Shown one piece after another: positions 1 to 9,135 of a stretch of 52,081 nucleotides of DNA (position 1 is its first letter; the number at the start of each line of letters is the position of its first letter). The DNA comes from Cypionkella sp. (GTDB taxonomy: Bacteria; Pseudomonadota; Alphaproteobacteria; Rhodobacterales; Rhodobacteraceae), in contig NZ_JAUSBA010000025.1 of the NCBI RefSeq assembly GCF_030652235.1, positions 1 to 52,081 on the forward strand, given 5' to 3'. A program made the position numbers and the translations under genes. A model generated the notes under the pieces. The model worked only from the letters and a program-made list of their open reading frames with translations, searched no databases and was not told where the DNA came from.

Positions 1-462
1 AACCAGAACCCACAAACCGTGAAGCTTTTAACTAGATCATCGGTAGCTCGCATTGCTGCAAATTCCCTACTAGCCCAGATATGCTAACAATTTCGACGCC
101 GATGCGCCCAAACCGCCCACATATCCCTTCAACTACTATCAGTTTCAAAGAGCTATCCTCTGACAAAAATTCCAACGGGCGCTAAACTCTTAGCGCTTCG
201 TCGAAGGCCTTATCTTCAGATTTTCCGAACCTTAACAACCGCTTACGCTTCGTTTCGTTTCGTCACCGTCACTATTTCGCTTCGGTAAGGCGGTGTTTAG
301 GGAAAGCCGCCGGAAGCCGCAATAGCAAAAAACACCTCTCAACTTACTTTTTTACAGATTTGTGAATTTATCCGTAAATTCGGTGGGTTGGCGGAAGCTT
401 CATCCGCGAACACCCCCTTTCGCGCAACAATCTTACCCCGGATCGCCGCGCTGCGGCGCGAC
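1..462. other. Left-edge non-coding stretch
   Basis: No convincing gene is visible. The stretch is visibly richer in A and T than the genes to its right. A perfect 7-bp hairpin (GCGCTAA, loop ACTC, TTAGCGC) lies at 179-196 without a T-run on either side. A short GC-rich dyad (CGCCGC/GCGGCG) at about 444-458, just past the msrQ stop, could weakly terminate msrPQ. Confidence 0.5.
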
Positions 463-1062
463 TCAGGCGGTTTGCAGTGCCTTTTTCCGGGCTTTGAGGC
501 GGCGGGCGATCAAAAGTCCCGCCACAGCGGCAAAATAAAGTGCTGATTCCAGCGTGTAGACCTTCCCGATCATCACAAAATGCACCGCGCCCGCCAAAGT
601 CGCCGGATAGGCCAGCCAATGCAGGCGTTTCCAGCGCAACGCGCCGAGTCGTTTCACCATCGCGTTGTTGGACGTCATGGCCAGAGGAATCAGCGCCACG
701 AAAGCCAGCATCCCCACAATGATAAAAGGCCGCTTGGTCAACTCGGTCAAAATCTCCGACCAGCGCAGCGCGAGATCCAGCACCACCCATGTCATCAGAT
801 GCAGGGCGATGAACATGAAACCCATCAGCCCCAGAGCGCGGCGGAATTTCAGCAGGTTGATGCCATACCAGCGCAGCGGCGTGATGCAGAGCGTGGCGAC
901 CAGAATTTGCAGACCCTTGGTGCCCAGATCGCGCTCCAGCACCTTGGCGGGGTCGGGGGTGGAGAGCGATGAATAGATCACCCAAGCCGCCAGCGCTATG
1001 CCAGCTATATATATAGTATAGGCCGGGATGCGGCGGGCCGTTTGGTTGAGGACGTTGAGCAT
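463..1062 (-). CDS. msrQ: MsrQ, heme-binding membrane subunit of the MsrPQ methionine sulfoxide reductase
   Basis: MsrQ (YedZ family) is the inner-membrane heme b protein that passes electrons from the quinone pool or flavin to periplasmic MsrP, which repairs oxidised methionine. The 199-residue protein is almost entirely hydrophobic with about six membrane segments. His88, His148 and His161 lie in the positions expected of heme ligands, and the FRRALGL stretch near residue 73 is typical of the family. A longer reading is open upstream, but the ATG at 1062 is chosen because it overlaps the msrP stop as TGATG, which implies translational coupling. The length matches the family. Identity is firm. 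Confidence 0.93.
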   Translation of the reverse strand: MLNVLNQTARRIPAYTIYIAGIALAAWVIYSSLSTPDPAKVLERDLGTKGLQILVATLCITPLRWYGINLLKFRRALGLMGFMFIALHLMTWVVLDLALRWSEILTELTKRPFIIVGMLAFVALIPLAMTSNNAMVKRLGALRWKRLHWLAYPATLAGAVHFVMIGKVYTLESALYFAAVAGLLIARRLKARKKALQTA

Positions 1063-1964
1063 CAGTAATCCCGCGTCAGATCTTGATCTGCATAAAGGCT
1101 CGCCACTTGATCGCCGTAGCCGTTGAACTTCACCGTATCGACGCGGCCTGCAAACAGGCCGCCGCCGATACGACGTTCCGAGGCTTGGCTCCAACGCGGG
1201 TGATCGACTTCGGGGTTCACGTTAGCATAGAAGCCGTATTCGTTGGCGGCGAGGGTGTTCCAAGTCGTCACCGGCTGCTCGGCCACTAGGCTAATCCGTA
1301 CAATCGACTTGATCGACTTGAAGCCATATTTCCATGGCACCACCAATCGGATCGGCGCGCCGTTCTGGTTGGGCATCGGCTTGCCATACAGGCCCGTCGC
1401 CATCAGGGTCAGCGGGTGCATCGCCTCGTCCAGCCGCAGCCCCTCGCGATACGGCCAGTCGATCATGCCGCCGTTGATGCCGGGCATCTCATCAGGGCGG
1501 ACCACGGTTTCGAATGACACATATTTCGCTTCCGGTTTCACCCCCAGCTTTTGCAGCAGGCCGGACAGTTGAAAGCCCTGCCACGGCACGATCATCGACC
1601 ATGCTTCCACACAGCGGAATCGATAGATGCGTTCCTCGGTGGGTTGGCCTGCGATCAGGTCGGCAAGCGAATAGATGCCGGGGTTATCGACGAGGCCGTC
1701 CACCGTGACAGACCAAGGGTCGGTTTTCAGCTTGCCTGCGTAGGCGGCGGGGTCGGCTTTGTCGTAGCCGAATTCGTAGTAGTTGTTGTAGGTGGTGATG
1801 TCTTCGAAAGTGTTCGGCGCTTCATCGGTGGAATAGGGGCTGATCTGGGCGAGGGCGGGGCTGGCGATGGAAAGCGCGGCGGCTCCGGCAATCAGGGCGC
1901 GGCGGTTCAGGAACAGGTGCTGCGGCGTGATGTCGGCGGGGGTGTATTCGGGGCGGTAGGGCAT
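1062..1964 (-). CDS. msrP: MsrP, periplasmic molybdopterin methionine sulfoxide reductase
   Basis: This is the catalytic subunit of the MsrPQ system, which reduces protein-bound methionine sulfoxide in the periplasm using a Mo-molybdopterin cofactor. The 300-residue protein begins with a twin-arginine signal (Arg21-Arg22, then a hydrophobic run ending ASPALA at about residue 39), consistent with export of a folded cofactor-bearing enzyme. Cys118 in the RFRCVEAW motif is the expected Mo ligand of the sulfite-oxidase fold. The frame stays open upstream to 2114. The ATG at 1964 is chosen for its GGAGA ribosome site and because it leaves a normal Tat leader. It is followed without a gap by msrQ. 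Confidence 0.94.
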   Translation of the reverse strand: MPYRPEYTPADITPQHLFLNRRALIAGAAALSIASPALAQISPYSTDEAPNTFEDITTYNNYYEFGYDKADPAAYAGKLKTDPWSVTVDGLVDNPGIYSLADLIAGQPTEERIYRFRCVEAWSMIVPWQGFQLSGLLQKLGVKPEAKYVSFETVVRPDEMPGINGGMIDWPYREGLRLDEAMHPLTLMATGLYGKPMPNQNGAPIRLVVPWKYGFKSIKSIVRISLVAEQPVTTWNTLAANEYGFYANVNPEVDHPRWSQASERRIGGGLFAGRVDTVKFNGYGDQVASLYADQDLTRDY

Positions 1965-2376
1965 GGCGGGTCTCCTCTGAAGCTTGAGGATTAAGATGAC
2001 GCAGGATTGGGAAAAGATAAAATCATCTGATCTCACATCTGTGACAGGGCGTTGAAACATATGGGTTGAGTGTGGTCCCGAGTTGGGACCATTTGAGATA
2101 TGTAACGATTTCAATTTGTTACGGGAAGGCGGTAAGTATCTGTTAAGGTTTGACCCGTGATCCTGTGCCGAGTTTCACCGACAAACTGCCCGATGAATGG
2201 CCATAGAAGGCGCTACGACATCTGCTAAAGCCGGATTTAGCAGCTTTGCCACGGATTGTTACTAACCCTGCGGTTCTTTAGGCCGCATAGCGGCGGTCTT
2301 GCGCAGCGATCCTTGGTTGGAACGGTTTGCGGAAACAGGCAGCCTTGCCCAACGTCAACAAGGCTGCCCGCACTTC
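1965..2376. other. Intergenic region between msrP and the liv/hyu operon
   Basis: This is 412 bases without a supported gene. It holds three perfect hairpins: GGTCCC-GAGTT-GGGACC at 2074-2090 (the same 17 bases recur at 28485-28501), CTGCTAAA-GCCGGA-TTTAGCAG at 2222-2243, and the terminator-like stem at 2338-2368 described separately. The msrP promoter should lie here, but no clear -35/-10 pair was assigned. Confidence 0.5.
2338..2368 (-). terminator. Probable terminator of the hyu-liv operon
   Basis: A perfect 10-bp stem, GGCAGCCTTG at 2338-2347 with CAAGGCTGCC at 2359-2368, has an 11-base loop. It sits 9 bases beyond the stop codon of the last operon gene. In the minus direction the stem is followed by only a short T-rich stretch (TGTTTCC), so termination is likely but not textbook. 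Confidence 0.65.
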
Positions 2377-3567
2377 TTACTTCATCAGGTCCGCGACCGG
2401 GATCGGGGCCGAGATCGTCCAGCTATCCACCACAGCAGGTTTGCCCTTTTCAGTATCGACAATCAGATATTTCGCCGAATTCTGGTGGTGCAGTTCAGAC
2501 GTGAAGGTGCGCGGGCCGAACAGGGTCGGCTCGTCCTTCATCTTCTCCAACTCGGCCACCACAGCGGCGGTTTCGGTGGTACCGGCACGCTCCACCGCTT
2601 TGGCCCATACGTCGATCATCACATAGCCGGGATAGACGTATTGGGTGGACGGGTCTGCGCCGGTTGCTTCTTTATACTTGGCGTTGAATTTGGTGACTTC
2701 CGGGTTCGGATCGTCGCCATAGACCGAGCCTTGCACCGGCACGTAGAAGTTCGACAGATCCGGAACCGCCGACTGCCAATAAGACCCATCGACGCCCGAG
2801 CCGTTCAGGATCATCGTATTGATCCCAGCGGCGCGGATCTGTTTGATCGCCGACACAGCGCCCGGCATCATGGTGCACAGCATGATCGCATCGGGTTCTT
2901 CTGGCAGAGATTTGATCCGGGTGATCTGCGCGGCAATCGAGGCATCTTCGTTCTTGAAGGTGTCTTCGCCGACCAGTGTTGCGCCCTCCAGTTTGGGCAG
3001 CATGTAATCAAAGCCGTCGCAGATGCCTTTGTTATACTCGGTCCAGGTATCCAGCAGGCGGTAATAGGTGCGGGCTTCTTTCTTGGTATAGGACCATTCG
3101 GCCATCGTGGCCCCCTGCACGGCAGCCAACACCGAGGCCGAGAACGAGTTCGGGCCAACGCCCTGAATCCCGGCCTTGATCGACTCGGCACAGAGGAAGA
3201 ACGAGGGCAGGCCCGCGCCTTCGGCCGCCAATGCCGCCGGGGCACCAAAGTCATAATCGCAGGATACCACGACCATATCAGCGCCCGCGTCGATCACCGA
3301 CAGGCCCGCTTTGGCCCCTTCAGCGCGGTCGGTCTTGGTGTCGGCATTGACGACTTCGATCTGCTTGCCGAGCAGACCACCCGCTTCGTTAATCTCCTTG
3401 ATGCGGATCATCGCGGCGTCTTGCGCGGGCTTGTCATAGCCCTGCATGAAGCCGGATTCGGCGGTGGCAAAGCCGACGATGATCTTGTCGTCATCTTGCG
3501 CAAGCGCCGGGGTGACAAGGGCAGTTGCGCCCAGCAGCGCGAGGCTGAGTTTGGTAAGGGTCTTCAT
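2377..3567 (-). CDS. Liv-type ABC transporter periplasmic substrate-binding protein
   Basis: This is the periplasmic binding component (type I fold, LivK/AmiC/UrtA group) of the importer encoded just upstream. Residues 1-23 form a Sec signal peptide ending in ALA before Gln24. The mature part starts DDDKIIVGFATAESG and carries the usual Liv-type stretch AGGLLGKQIEVV. The length, 396 residues, is normal. It is the last gene of the hyu-liv operon, which is unusual because the binding protein often comes first. Its ATG overlaps the livM stop as ATGA and has the ribosome site AAGGAG. The ligand cannot be read directly; operon context suggests a cyclic amide, amino acid or amide rather than branched-chain amino acids. 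Confidence 0.88.
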   Translation of the reverse strand: MKTLTKLSLALLGATALVTPALAQDDDKIIVGFATAESGFMQGYDKPAQDAAMIRIKEINEAGGLLGKQIEVVNADTKTDRAEGAKAGLSVIDAGADMVVVSCDYDFGAPAALAAEGAGLPSFFLCAESIKAGIQGVGPNSFSASVLAAVQGATMAEWSYTKKEARTYYRLLDTWTEYNKGICDGFDYMLPKLEGATLVGEDTFKNEDASIAAQITRIKSLPEEPDAIMLCTMMPGAVSAIKQIRAAGINTMILNGSGVDGSYWQSAVPDLSNFYVPVQGSVYGDDPNPEVTKFNAKYKEATGADPSTQYVYPGYVMIDVWAKAVERAGTTETAAVVAELEKMKDEPTLFGPRTFTSELHHQNSAKYLIVDTEKGKPAVVDSWTISAPIPVADLMK

Positions 3568-4646
3568 TTGGATACTCCTTGTTGGGTGGGCTTATTGCCG
3601 GGGTGTTCGCCCGGATTCTGTAGGTTGGCCGCTTCGGATCGGAAGCGCGGCCAGCGCAGTTCGGAATTGGCCATGATGCCAGCGGGGCGGCGGATCAAGA
3701 TCAGGATCATCACGATGCCCAAGGCGATCTCTTGCAGCCCGTTCGGGATGGCGAGGGTGGTGGTGCCGATGGTGACGCCTGCCTCTAGCCAGCGCAGGGC
3801 TTGGATCAGGCTGGACAAGATCACCACGCCCAGCACCGCGCCCGACAGGCTGCCGATGCCGCCGACGACCAACATCGACAGGGTGGTGAAGGTCAGGGTG
3901 AGGTAGAAGGTGTCGGGGGTGACGACACCGATCGAATGGGCGAACAGCGCGCCGCCCATGCCCATGACGGCACCCGACAGGATGAAGGCGATCAGGCGTT
4001 GCTTCGGAATATCGATGCCCGAGGCGGCTGCGGCGGTGGGTTCATCCCGGGCCGCGCGCAGGGCGAGGCCCGCGCGGGAAATCGCGTGTGCCCAAGCAAC
4101 GATCACCGCGATGATGGCGGCGATCAGATAGGGCCAGATCGAGCGGATGATCGGGATACCGACAACGGAGGAGGTGGCGGCAGTGACGCTCTCCCAGTTG
4201 GAATAGATCGTGTTGATCATCGCCAGCATGGCAAAGGTCGCGATGGATGCCGCGATGCCGGACAGCCGCATCAGGATTTTACCGAACAGCGCCGCCCAGA
4301 TCGCGGCCCAGATCGCGGCAAAGATTGCCCCGGCCCAGTAGGGCAATTGCGTGTTCATCAGCCAATCGGGCAGGCCCGGCAGCAGGGTTTGCTTCATCAT
4401 CGGCGGCATGGTCAGCCATGCGGCGGCGTAGGCGCCAAGGCAGGTGAAGCCGATATGGCCGAACGACATCACGCCGGAATTGCCGATGAAGATATAGAGG
4501 CCGACGACAAGGGTAACGCGCAGGAAGATGTCGATCACGGTCTGGTTAAACGGGCGCGAGCCTGCGGCGACCGCGATCAATGCGATGGCGATCAGGATCA
4601 GCGTCAGCAGGATCGGGGTGGAAATGGTGCGGCGGATCACCGACAT
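3564..4646 (-). CDS. livM: LivM-type ABC transporter permease
   Basis: This is one of the two membrane subunits of the branched-chain amino acid/amide (HAAT) type importer. The 360-residue protein has roughly ten hydrophobic segments and the family pattern NSGVMSFGHIGFTCLGAYAAA near residues 55-75. A second family region, GGIGSLSGAVLG, occurs near residue 262. The frame is open a little further upstream, but the ATG at 4646 starts one base past the livH stop. The C-terminal tail is hydrophilic. It pairs with the LivH-type permease upstream to form the channel through which the bound ligand is imported. Confidence 0.9.
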   Translation of the reverse strand: MSVIRRTISTPILLTLILIAIALIAVAAGSRPFNQTVIDIFLRVTLVVGLYIFIGNSGVMSFGHIGFTCLGAYAAAWLTMPPMMKQTLLPGLPDWLMNTQLPYWAGAIFAAIWAAIWAALFGKILMRLSGIAASIATFAMLAMINTIYSNWESVTAATSSVVGIPIIRSIWPYLIAAIIAVIVAWAHAISRAGLALRAARDEPTAAAASGIDIPKQRLIAFILSGAVMGMGGALFAHSIGVVTPDTFYLTLTFTTLSMLVVGGIGSLSGAVLGVVILSSLIQALRWLEAGVTIGTTTLAIPNGLQEIALGIVMILILIRRPAGIMANSELRWPRFRSEAANLQNPGEHPGNKPTQQGVSK

Positions 4647-4647
4647 G

Positions 4648-5553
4648 TCAGACCCTCTCTTTCGTGCCACGCGCGGCGATCAGGCCTTGCGGGCGGAAAA
4701 TCAACACGAGGATCACCGCGCCGTAGACGAAGGCATCACGGAACGGGCGGGCGTCTATGGGGAGAACGGTTTGCATGACGACCGAGGCCGCGCCGAGGAG
4801 GAAACCCGCGAGGACGGCTCCGGGCAGCGAGCCGAGGCCGCCGATCACCGTTGCGATGAAGGCCATCAGCATCACCGACGCGCCCATCTGGATGTCGACG
4901 GTGCCAGTTTGCGCGGCAAGGATCAGGCCGATGGCGGCGGCGAGTGCGCCGGACAGCGCGAAGGCTCCCATGATCACCCGATTGGCGCGGACGCCGAGCA
5001 TCCGGGCCATGGTGAAATTCTCCGCTGCTGCTCGCATCTCTAACCCGAAGCGGGTGCGTTTCAGGAAGGCGGTGAGGGCGAACAGGATGGCGATGGTGGC
5101 TGCGATGGTGATGACTTGAAGCAACGGAATCCGCGCGCCAAGGATTTCAACGGGTTGGCTGAGGGCAGGCAGCAGCGAGATCGACTTCGGGCGGCTGGAA
5201 AACAGCATCAGCAGGAAATAGCGGATCACGAAGCCCAGCGCGAAAGAGGCGATCATCATCGTCGCCGGATTGGCGCGGCGAAAGCGGCGGAACACGATGA
5301 TTTCCGACAGCACCGACAGGCCCGCCCCCATCGCCAGCACAAACGGGATCAGCAGGAACCACGGCAATTCGCCCGCGAACACGATGGCGACGGCATCAAC
5401 GGAAGGCCAAAGCAGCCCGAAGATGGAAAACGAAATCACATCGCCATGCGCGAAGTTCACCAACCGCATCACACCGAAAATCAGCGCGATGCCCAGCGCC
5501 CCAAGGGCATAAAGCGAACCAAGGCTGAGCGCGTCAAACAAGGTTTGCATCAA
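4648..5553 (-). CDS. livH: LivH-type ABC transporter permease
   Basis: This is the second membrane subunit of the Liv-type importer, 301 residues long and of normal length. It opens with the family signature GSLYALGALGIALIFGVMRLVNFAHGD (residues about 12-38), has about eight hydrophobic segments, and ends with the usual GGLGSLPGAVLAGFLLG and IFRPQGL stretches. It overlaps livF by four bases (ATGA), so the ATPase and permease are probably translated in a coupled way. Substrate specificity lies with the binding protein, not here. Confidence 0.92.
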   Translation of the reverse strand: MMQTLFDALSLGSLYALGALGIALIFGVMRLVNFAHGDVISFSIFGLLWPSVDAVAIVFAGELPWFLLIPFVLAMGAGLSVLSEIIVFRRFRRANPATMMIASFALGFVIRYFLLMLFSSRPKSISLLPALSQPVEILGARIPLLQVITIAATIAILFALTAFLKRTRFGLEMRAAAENFTMARMLGVRANRVIMGAFALSGALAAAIGLILAAQTGTVDIQMGASVMLMAFIATVIGGLGSLPGAVLAGFLLGAASVVMQTVLPIDARPFRDAFVYGAVILVLIFRPQGLIAARGTKERV

Positions 5554-6284
5554 TGCTCTCCATATCCAAAATAGGCGGCTTGCATGGCTTCGGATTGGCC
5601 CATGGCACGGGCGTCGCCGTCCAGCAGGATTTCACCACCCCGCATCAGGATCATCCGACCGCCAACCAGTTGCGCGCGGGTTGAAGATTGCTCGACAATC
5701 AGCAAGGTCAGCGCACGATGGCTGCGCAATGCGATCAAGCGTTCATAAACCTGATCGGTGATGTTGGGGGCAAGGCCGAGGCTGGGTTCGTCAATCGCGA
5801 TCAGGCGCGGGTTGGTCATCAGCGCCCGCCCGATCACCAGCATTTGCTGTTGGCCCCCCGACAGCAGGCCCGCCTGTGAATGGCGACGGTCTTTCAGGAT
5901 CGGGAAAGTGGCGTAAACCGCTTCCAACTCGGTCGCGGCACGGCTGCGCCAGTTGCGGGTGGCGGCGTGGATCCCCGTGCCGACCAGCAGGTTTTCCTCA
6001 ATAGTCAGGCTGCCGAACACCTCGCGCCCCTCGGGCACCATCGACAGGCCCATGCGGGCGATATCCTCGGGCGCGCGGCCTGTGATGTCTTGGCCTGCGA
6101 AATCAATCCGGCCCCCCGCGGGCGGCGTCACCCCCGCGATGGCGCGCAAAAGGCTGGATTTGCCCGCACCATTTGGCCCGGTGATGAACAGAATCTCGCC
6201 TTCGGTCAGGGTGAAGGTGACGTTGCGCACCGCCGATAAGCGGCCATAACGGATGGTCAGGTTCGATAGCGCAAGCAGGCTCAT
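5550..6284 (-). CDS. livF: LivF-type ABC transporter ATPase
   Basis: This is one of two cytoplasmic ATPases that power the Liv-type importer. It shows Walker A (GPNGAGKSS near residue 37), the signature LSGGQQQM, Walker B (LIAIDEPSLGL) and a switch region with LLIVEQS. The Q after the signature and the compact 244-residue length are typical of LivF. It overlaps livG by four bases at its start and livH by four at its end. Confidence 0.93.
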   Translation of the reverse strand: MSLLALSNLTIRYGRLSAVRNVTFTLTEGEILFITGPNGAGKSSLLRAIAGVTPPAGGRIDFAGQDITGRAPEDIARMGLSMVPEGREVFGSLTIEENLLVGTGIHAATRNWRSRAATELEAVYATFPILKDRRHSQAGLLSGGQQQMLVIGRALMTNPRLIAIDEPSLGLAPNITDQVYERLIALRSHRALTLLIVEQSSTRAQLVGGRMILMRGGEILLDGDARAMGQSEAMQAAYFGYGEH

Positions 6285-7045
6285 GCCAGCACCTCCAATA
6301 CCGGAAGGTTGGTCTCAGCGGCGGTGCCCATATAGGCGTGGCGGACTTTCTCGCTGACGCGGATGCTGGCGGGAACGCCCGTTTCAATCACCACACCGGA
6401 GTCCAGCACAACGATATGATCGCACAGGCTAAGGACCAGCCCGACGTTATGCTCGATCAGCAGCACACCACAGCCGATCTCGGCAGCGATGCGCCGGATC
6501 AGGGCGGCAAGGTCGGCGGCCTCTGGCCCAGACATGCCAGCGGCGGGTTCATCCAGAAGGATATAGTCAGGCTTGCCGATCAAAGCGCGGCCAATGGCGA
6601 CGCGACGTTCATCGGTATAGGGCAGGGTTCCGGCGATGCGGTTTTGCAGCGCGCCGATGCCGATCCAGTCCAGCATCGCGGCGGCCTCTGCCCGCGCTTT
6701 ACTGCGCGATTGGCCCAGACCCACGCCCGTCACTTCCAGATTGTCGATCACCGCCAGATCGCGAAACAACCGCCCGCCTTGAAAGGTGCGCGCGATGCCA
6801 CGGCGTCTGATCTCATACGGCTTCAGGCCAGACAGGTTCAGTTTGGCCGAGGCAGTGTCCAGCGACACCGCCCCGCCCGTGGGGGTTTGAAACCCGGTCA
6901 GCACGTTGACAAGCGTGGTTTTGCCCGCACCATTCGGGCCGATCAGCCCGGTGATCAGTCCGGGCGTGATCGTCAGATCAACATCCGACAGGGCCTTCAG
7001 CCCCGCGAAGGCAACCGACAGCTTGTCTGCGCTGAGTTGGCTCAT
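6281..7045 (-). CDS. livG: LivG-type ABC transporter ATPase
   Basis: This is the second ATPase of the importer, 254 residues long. Walker A (GPNGAGKTT), Walker B (YILLDEPAAGM) and the switch His (LLIEHNVGLVL) are intact. Where ABC proteins normally have LSGGQ and LivG usually has LPYGxQRR, this protein has LPYTDERRVAIGRAL. The residue pattern is divergent, but the open frame and other motifs argue for function. The frame extends upstream to 7102; the ATG at 7045 is preferred because it overlaps the hyuA stop by four bases and has a good ribosome site (AAGGAG). Confidence 0.9.
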   Translation of the reverse strand: MSQLSADKLSVAFAGLKALSDVDLTITPGLITGLIGPNGAGKTTLVNVLTGFQTPTGGAVSLDTASAKLNLSGLKPYEIRRRGIARTFQGGRLFRDLAVIDNLEVTGVGLGQSRSKARAEAAAMLDWIGIGALQNRIAGTLPYTDERRVAIGRALIGKPDYILLDEPAAGMSGPEAADLAALIRRIAAEIGCGVLLIEHNVGLVLSLCDHIVVLDSGVVIETGVPASIRVSEKVRHAYMGTAAETNLPVLEVLA

Positions 7046-9123
7046 TTTTTCTCCTTGCGGGTGATCAGATAAGAGCCGGAGGCGTCTAAAGTCGCGCTCC
7101 ACCCCGGCTCGATAACGATGGTGGTGGTGACTTCTTCGATCACCGCAGGGCCGTTGATCTCGGCCCCCGCGCCCAAGGCGCCGCCCTCGTATATCGGCGT
7201 GCGGGTGCGGCTGCCATCGGCGGAGAACACCGCATCGCGGTAGGCCTTGATCGCCTGATCAGTGGCTTTTCCGGCGGCGATGTGCATCCGCTTGGGTTTA
7301 TCGACCAGCCCGTAAACCGTGCTTTCGATGTTCACCACCTCGACCGTCGAATGCGGTTCCGAATAAGTGTAAAGCTGTTCGTGGCGGGCGTGGAAGGCGG
7401 CTTTGATCTGGTCGATGGTCTGCGCGTTCACCGGGAAGTTGCCAATTTCCACCGTACATTCATGGACTTGGCCGACATACCGCATATCAAGACTGCGCTT
7501 GATCAGGGTGTTGCCTGCGGCAAAGCCATCGGATGTCAGATGGGCGATACCTTGGGCTTCAATCTCGGTGAACAACTGGTCGATGCGGGTGTAGGCGGCA
7601 TCATTGTCCAGCCGCAGCACGGCGGTCGCCATGTAGTTATACTTCACATCCGAGATGATCTGACCAAAGGCGCACAAGCCCGAGGCGAGTTTCGGCAAGA
7701 CAATCGTGTCGATGCCCATATCGGCGGCAAGGGCCGTGATATGCGCCGCCGTCGCTCCACCTGCGCCCACCAGCACGAAATCACGCGGGTCATAGCCGCG
7801 TTCAATCGTAACCCGGCGGATGCCATTGACCATGTTGGCGTTGACGATGGTGAACATGCCATAGGCGGCGCGTTCCACCGACAGGCCCAAAGGATCAGCG
7901 ATGCTTTTCACCGCATCATAGGCCTTTTGCGCATCCAGCGGCAGACGGCCGCCGACAAGGCCATCCGGGTTCAGATAGCCCAGCACGATATTGGCGTCCG
8001 ACACCGTCGGCAGTTGCCCGCCCTGGCCGTAGCAGGCAGGCCCCGGATCGGACCCCGCCGATTGCGGACCCATTTGCAGCAGACCCATCTCGTCGATCCA
8101 GCCGATCGAGCCGCCGCCTGCGCCAAGAGTTTCGACCTGAATCATCGGCACACCGATGCGGTAGCGCAGGAAGTCGATGTTCTTGTTGATATTGGTCGAG
8201 CCGTCTTTAGTCAGCGTGATGTCAAACGAGGTGCCGCCCATATCCACCGTGATCACATCAGTTTTGCCGAACGGCGCGCAGACATAAAGGCCCGCCGCAG
8301 GGGCCGAGGCGGGGCCGGAGTTGATGGCGTAAACCGACCGATCCGTCATTGCCTGCCCAATCGCAAGCCCGCCGTTGGATTGGTAATAGCGCACAGGTTG
8401 TTTCGCGCCGAGCTGTTGGAAATAGGCATCCACCGCCGTGACATAGCGCTTCATAATGGGCGCGAGGTAGGCGTTGACCACCGCTGTCGAGGTGCGGGTG
8501 TATTCGCGGACCTGTGGGTAAAGCTCGGACCCCATCGTCAGGATCACCCCCGGCATCATCTCGCGCACGATCTCGCCCGCGCGGCGTTCATGGCTGGGGT
8601 CCAGTACCGACCAGACGAAACTGATCGCCACGGTTTCGACGCCTTCTGCAAGGAAAATCTCGCAGGCGGCGCGCACGTCGGCTTCGGTCAAGGGCGTGCG
8701 GATTTCGCCATTGGATAGGATACGCTCGCGCACGCCCCGGCGCAGGTAGCGCGGCACCAACATGGTGGCGGGCGGGTAATCGGGGTCGTAGCGGTAGCCG
8801 TCTTCCTTGTGACCAAGGCGGATTTCCAAGCTGTCCTCATGCCCCGCCGTGCAGATCAGCCCGGTTTTCGCGCCCTTGTGCTGGATCAGCGCATTCAGGC
8901 CCACGGTGGTGCCGTTGATGCAGAGATCGCAATTCGAGATGATCTCGGTGGCGGAAACCCCCAACTCCTCGGTCATCAAAGCAAGGCCGTTCTTGATCGC
9001 CAAGGTCGGGTCTTGCGGGGTGGACAGCGCCTTGAACAGCCGGACTTGTCCGGTTTGGTCGGCGAGGACGAAATCGGTGAAGGTGCCACCGGCATCAATG
9101 CCCAAACGGTAATCGGTCTTCAT
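7042..9123 (-). CDS. hyuA: Hydantoinase/oxoprolinase A subunit (HyuA family)
   Basis: This is the ATP-binding subunit of the hydantoinase/5-oxoprolinase/acetone-carboxylase superfamily, which uses ATP to open cyclic amides such as N-methylhydantoin or 5-oxoproline. The 693-residue protein begins with the actin-like phosphate-binding motif GIDAGGTFTDFVLAD (residues 8-22), then carries the second phosphate motif VDMGGTSFD near residue 293 and the glycine-rich GAGGGSIGW. Length matches the family. It follows hyuB after 12 bases with the strong ribosome site GGAGGG and overlaps livG. The exact ring compound is not readable; 5-oxoproline, a hydantoin or a related lactam are all possible. Confidence 0.9.
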   Translation of the reverse strand: MKTDYRLGIDAGGTFTDFVLADQTGQVRLFKALSTPQDPTLAIKNGLALMTEELGVSATEIISNCDLCINGTTVGLNALIQHKGAKTGLICTAGHEDSLEIRLGHKEDGYRYDPDYPPATMLVPRYLRRGVRERILSNGEIRTPLTEADVRAACEIFLAEGVETVAISFVWSVLDPSHERRAGEIVREMMPGVILTMGSELYPQVREYTRTSTAVVNAYLAPIMKRYVTAVDAYFQQLGAKQPVRYYQSNGGLAIGQAMTDRSVYAINSGPASAPAAGLYVCAPFGKTDVITVDMGGTSFDITLTKDGSTNINKNIDFLRYRIGVPMIQVETLGAGGGSIGWIDEMGLLQMGPQSAGSDPGPACYGQGGQLPTVSDANIVLGYLNPDGLVGGRLPLDAQKAYDAVKSIADPLGLSVERAAYGMFTIVNANMVNGIRRVTIERGYDPRDFVLVGAGGATAAHITALAADMGIDTIVLPKLASGLCAFGQIISDVKYNYMATAVLRLDNDAAYTRIDQLFTEIEAQGIAHLTSDGFAAGNTLIKRSLDMRYVGQVHECTVEIGNFPVNAQTIDQIKAAFHARHEQLYTYSEPHSTVEVVNIESTVYGLVDKPKRMHIAAGKATDQAIKAYRDAVFSADGSRTRTPIYEGGALGAGAEINGPAVIEEVTTTIVIEPGWSATLDASGSYLITRKEKK

Positions 9124-9135
9124 CGTAGCGCCCTC

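Noticed and set aside
368-985. 205-codon minus-strand frame near msrQ
   Set aside because: Shifted frame over msrQ with no membrane pattern or motif.
2299-3906. 535-codon plus-strand open frame
   Set aside because: It lies antisense to the binding-protein and livM genes, which have signal peptide, family motifs and coupled starts. Long antisense frames are common in high-GC DNA.
7282-8718. 478-codon plus-strand open frame
   Set aside because: Antisense to hyuA; composition typical of a shadow frame.
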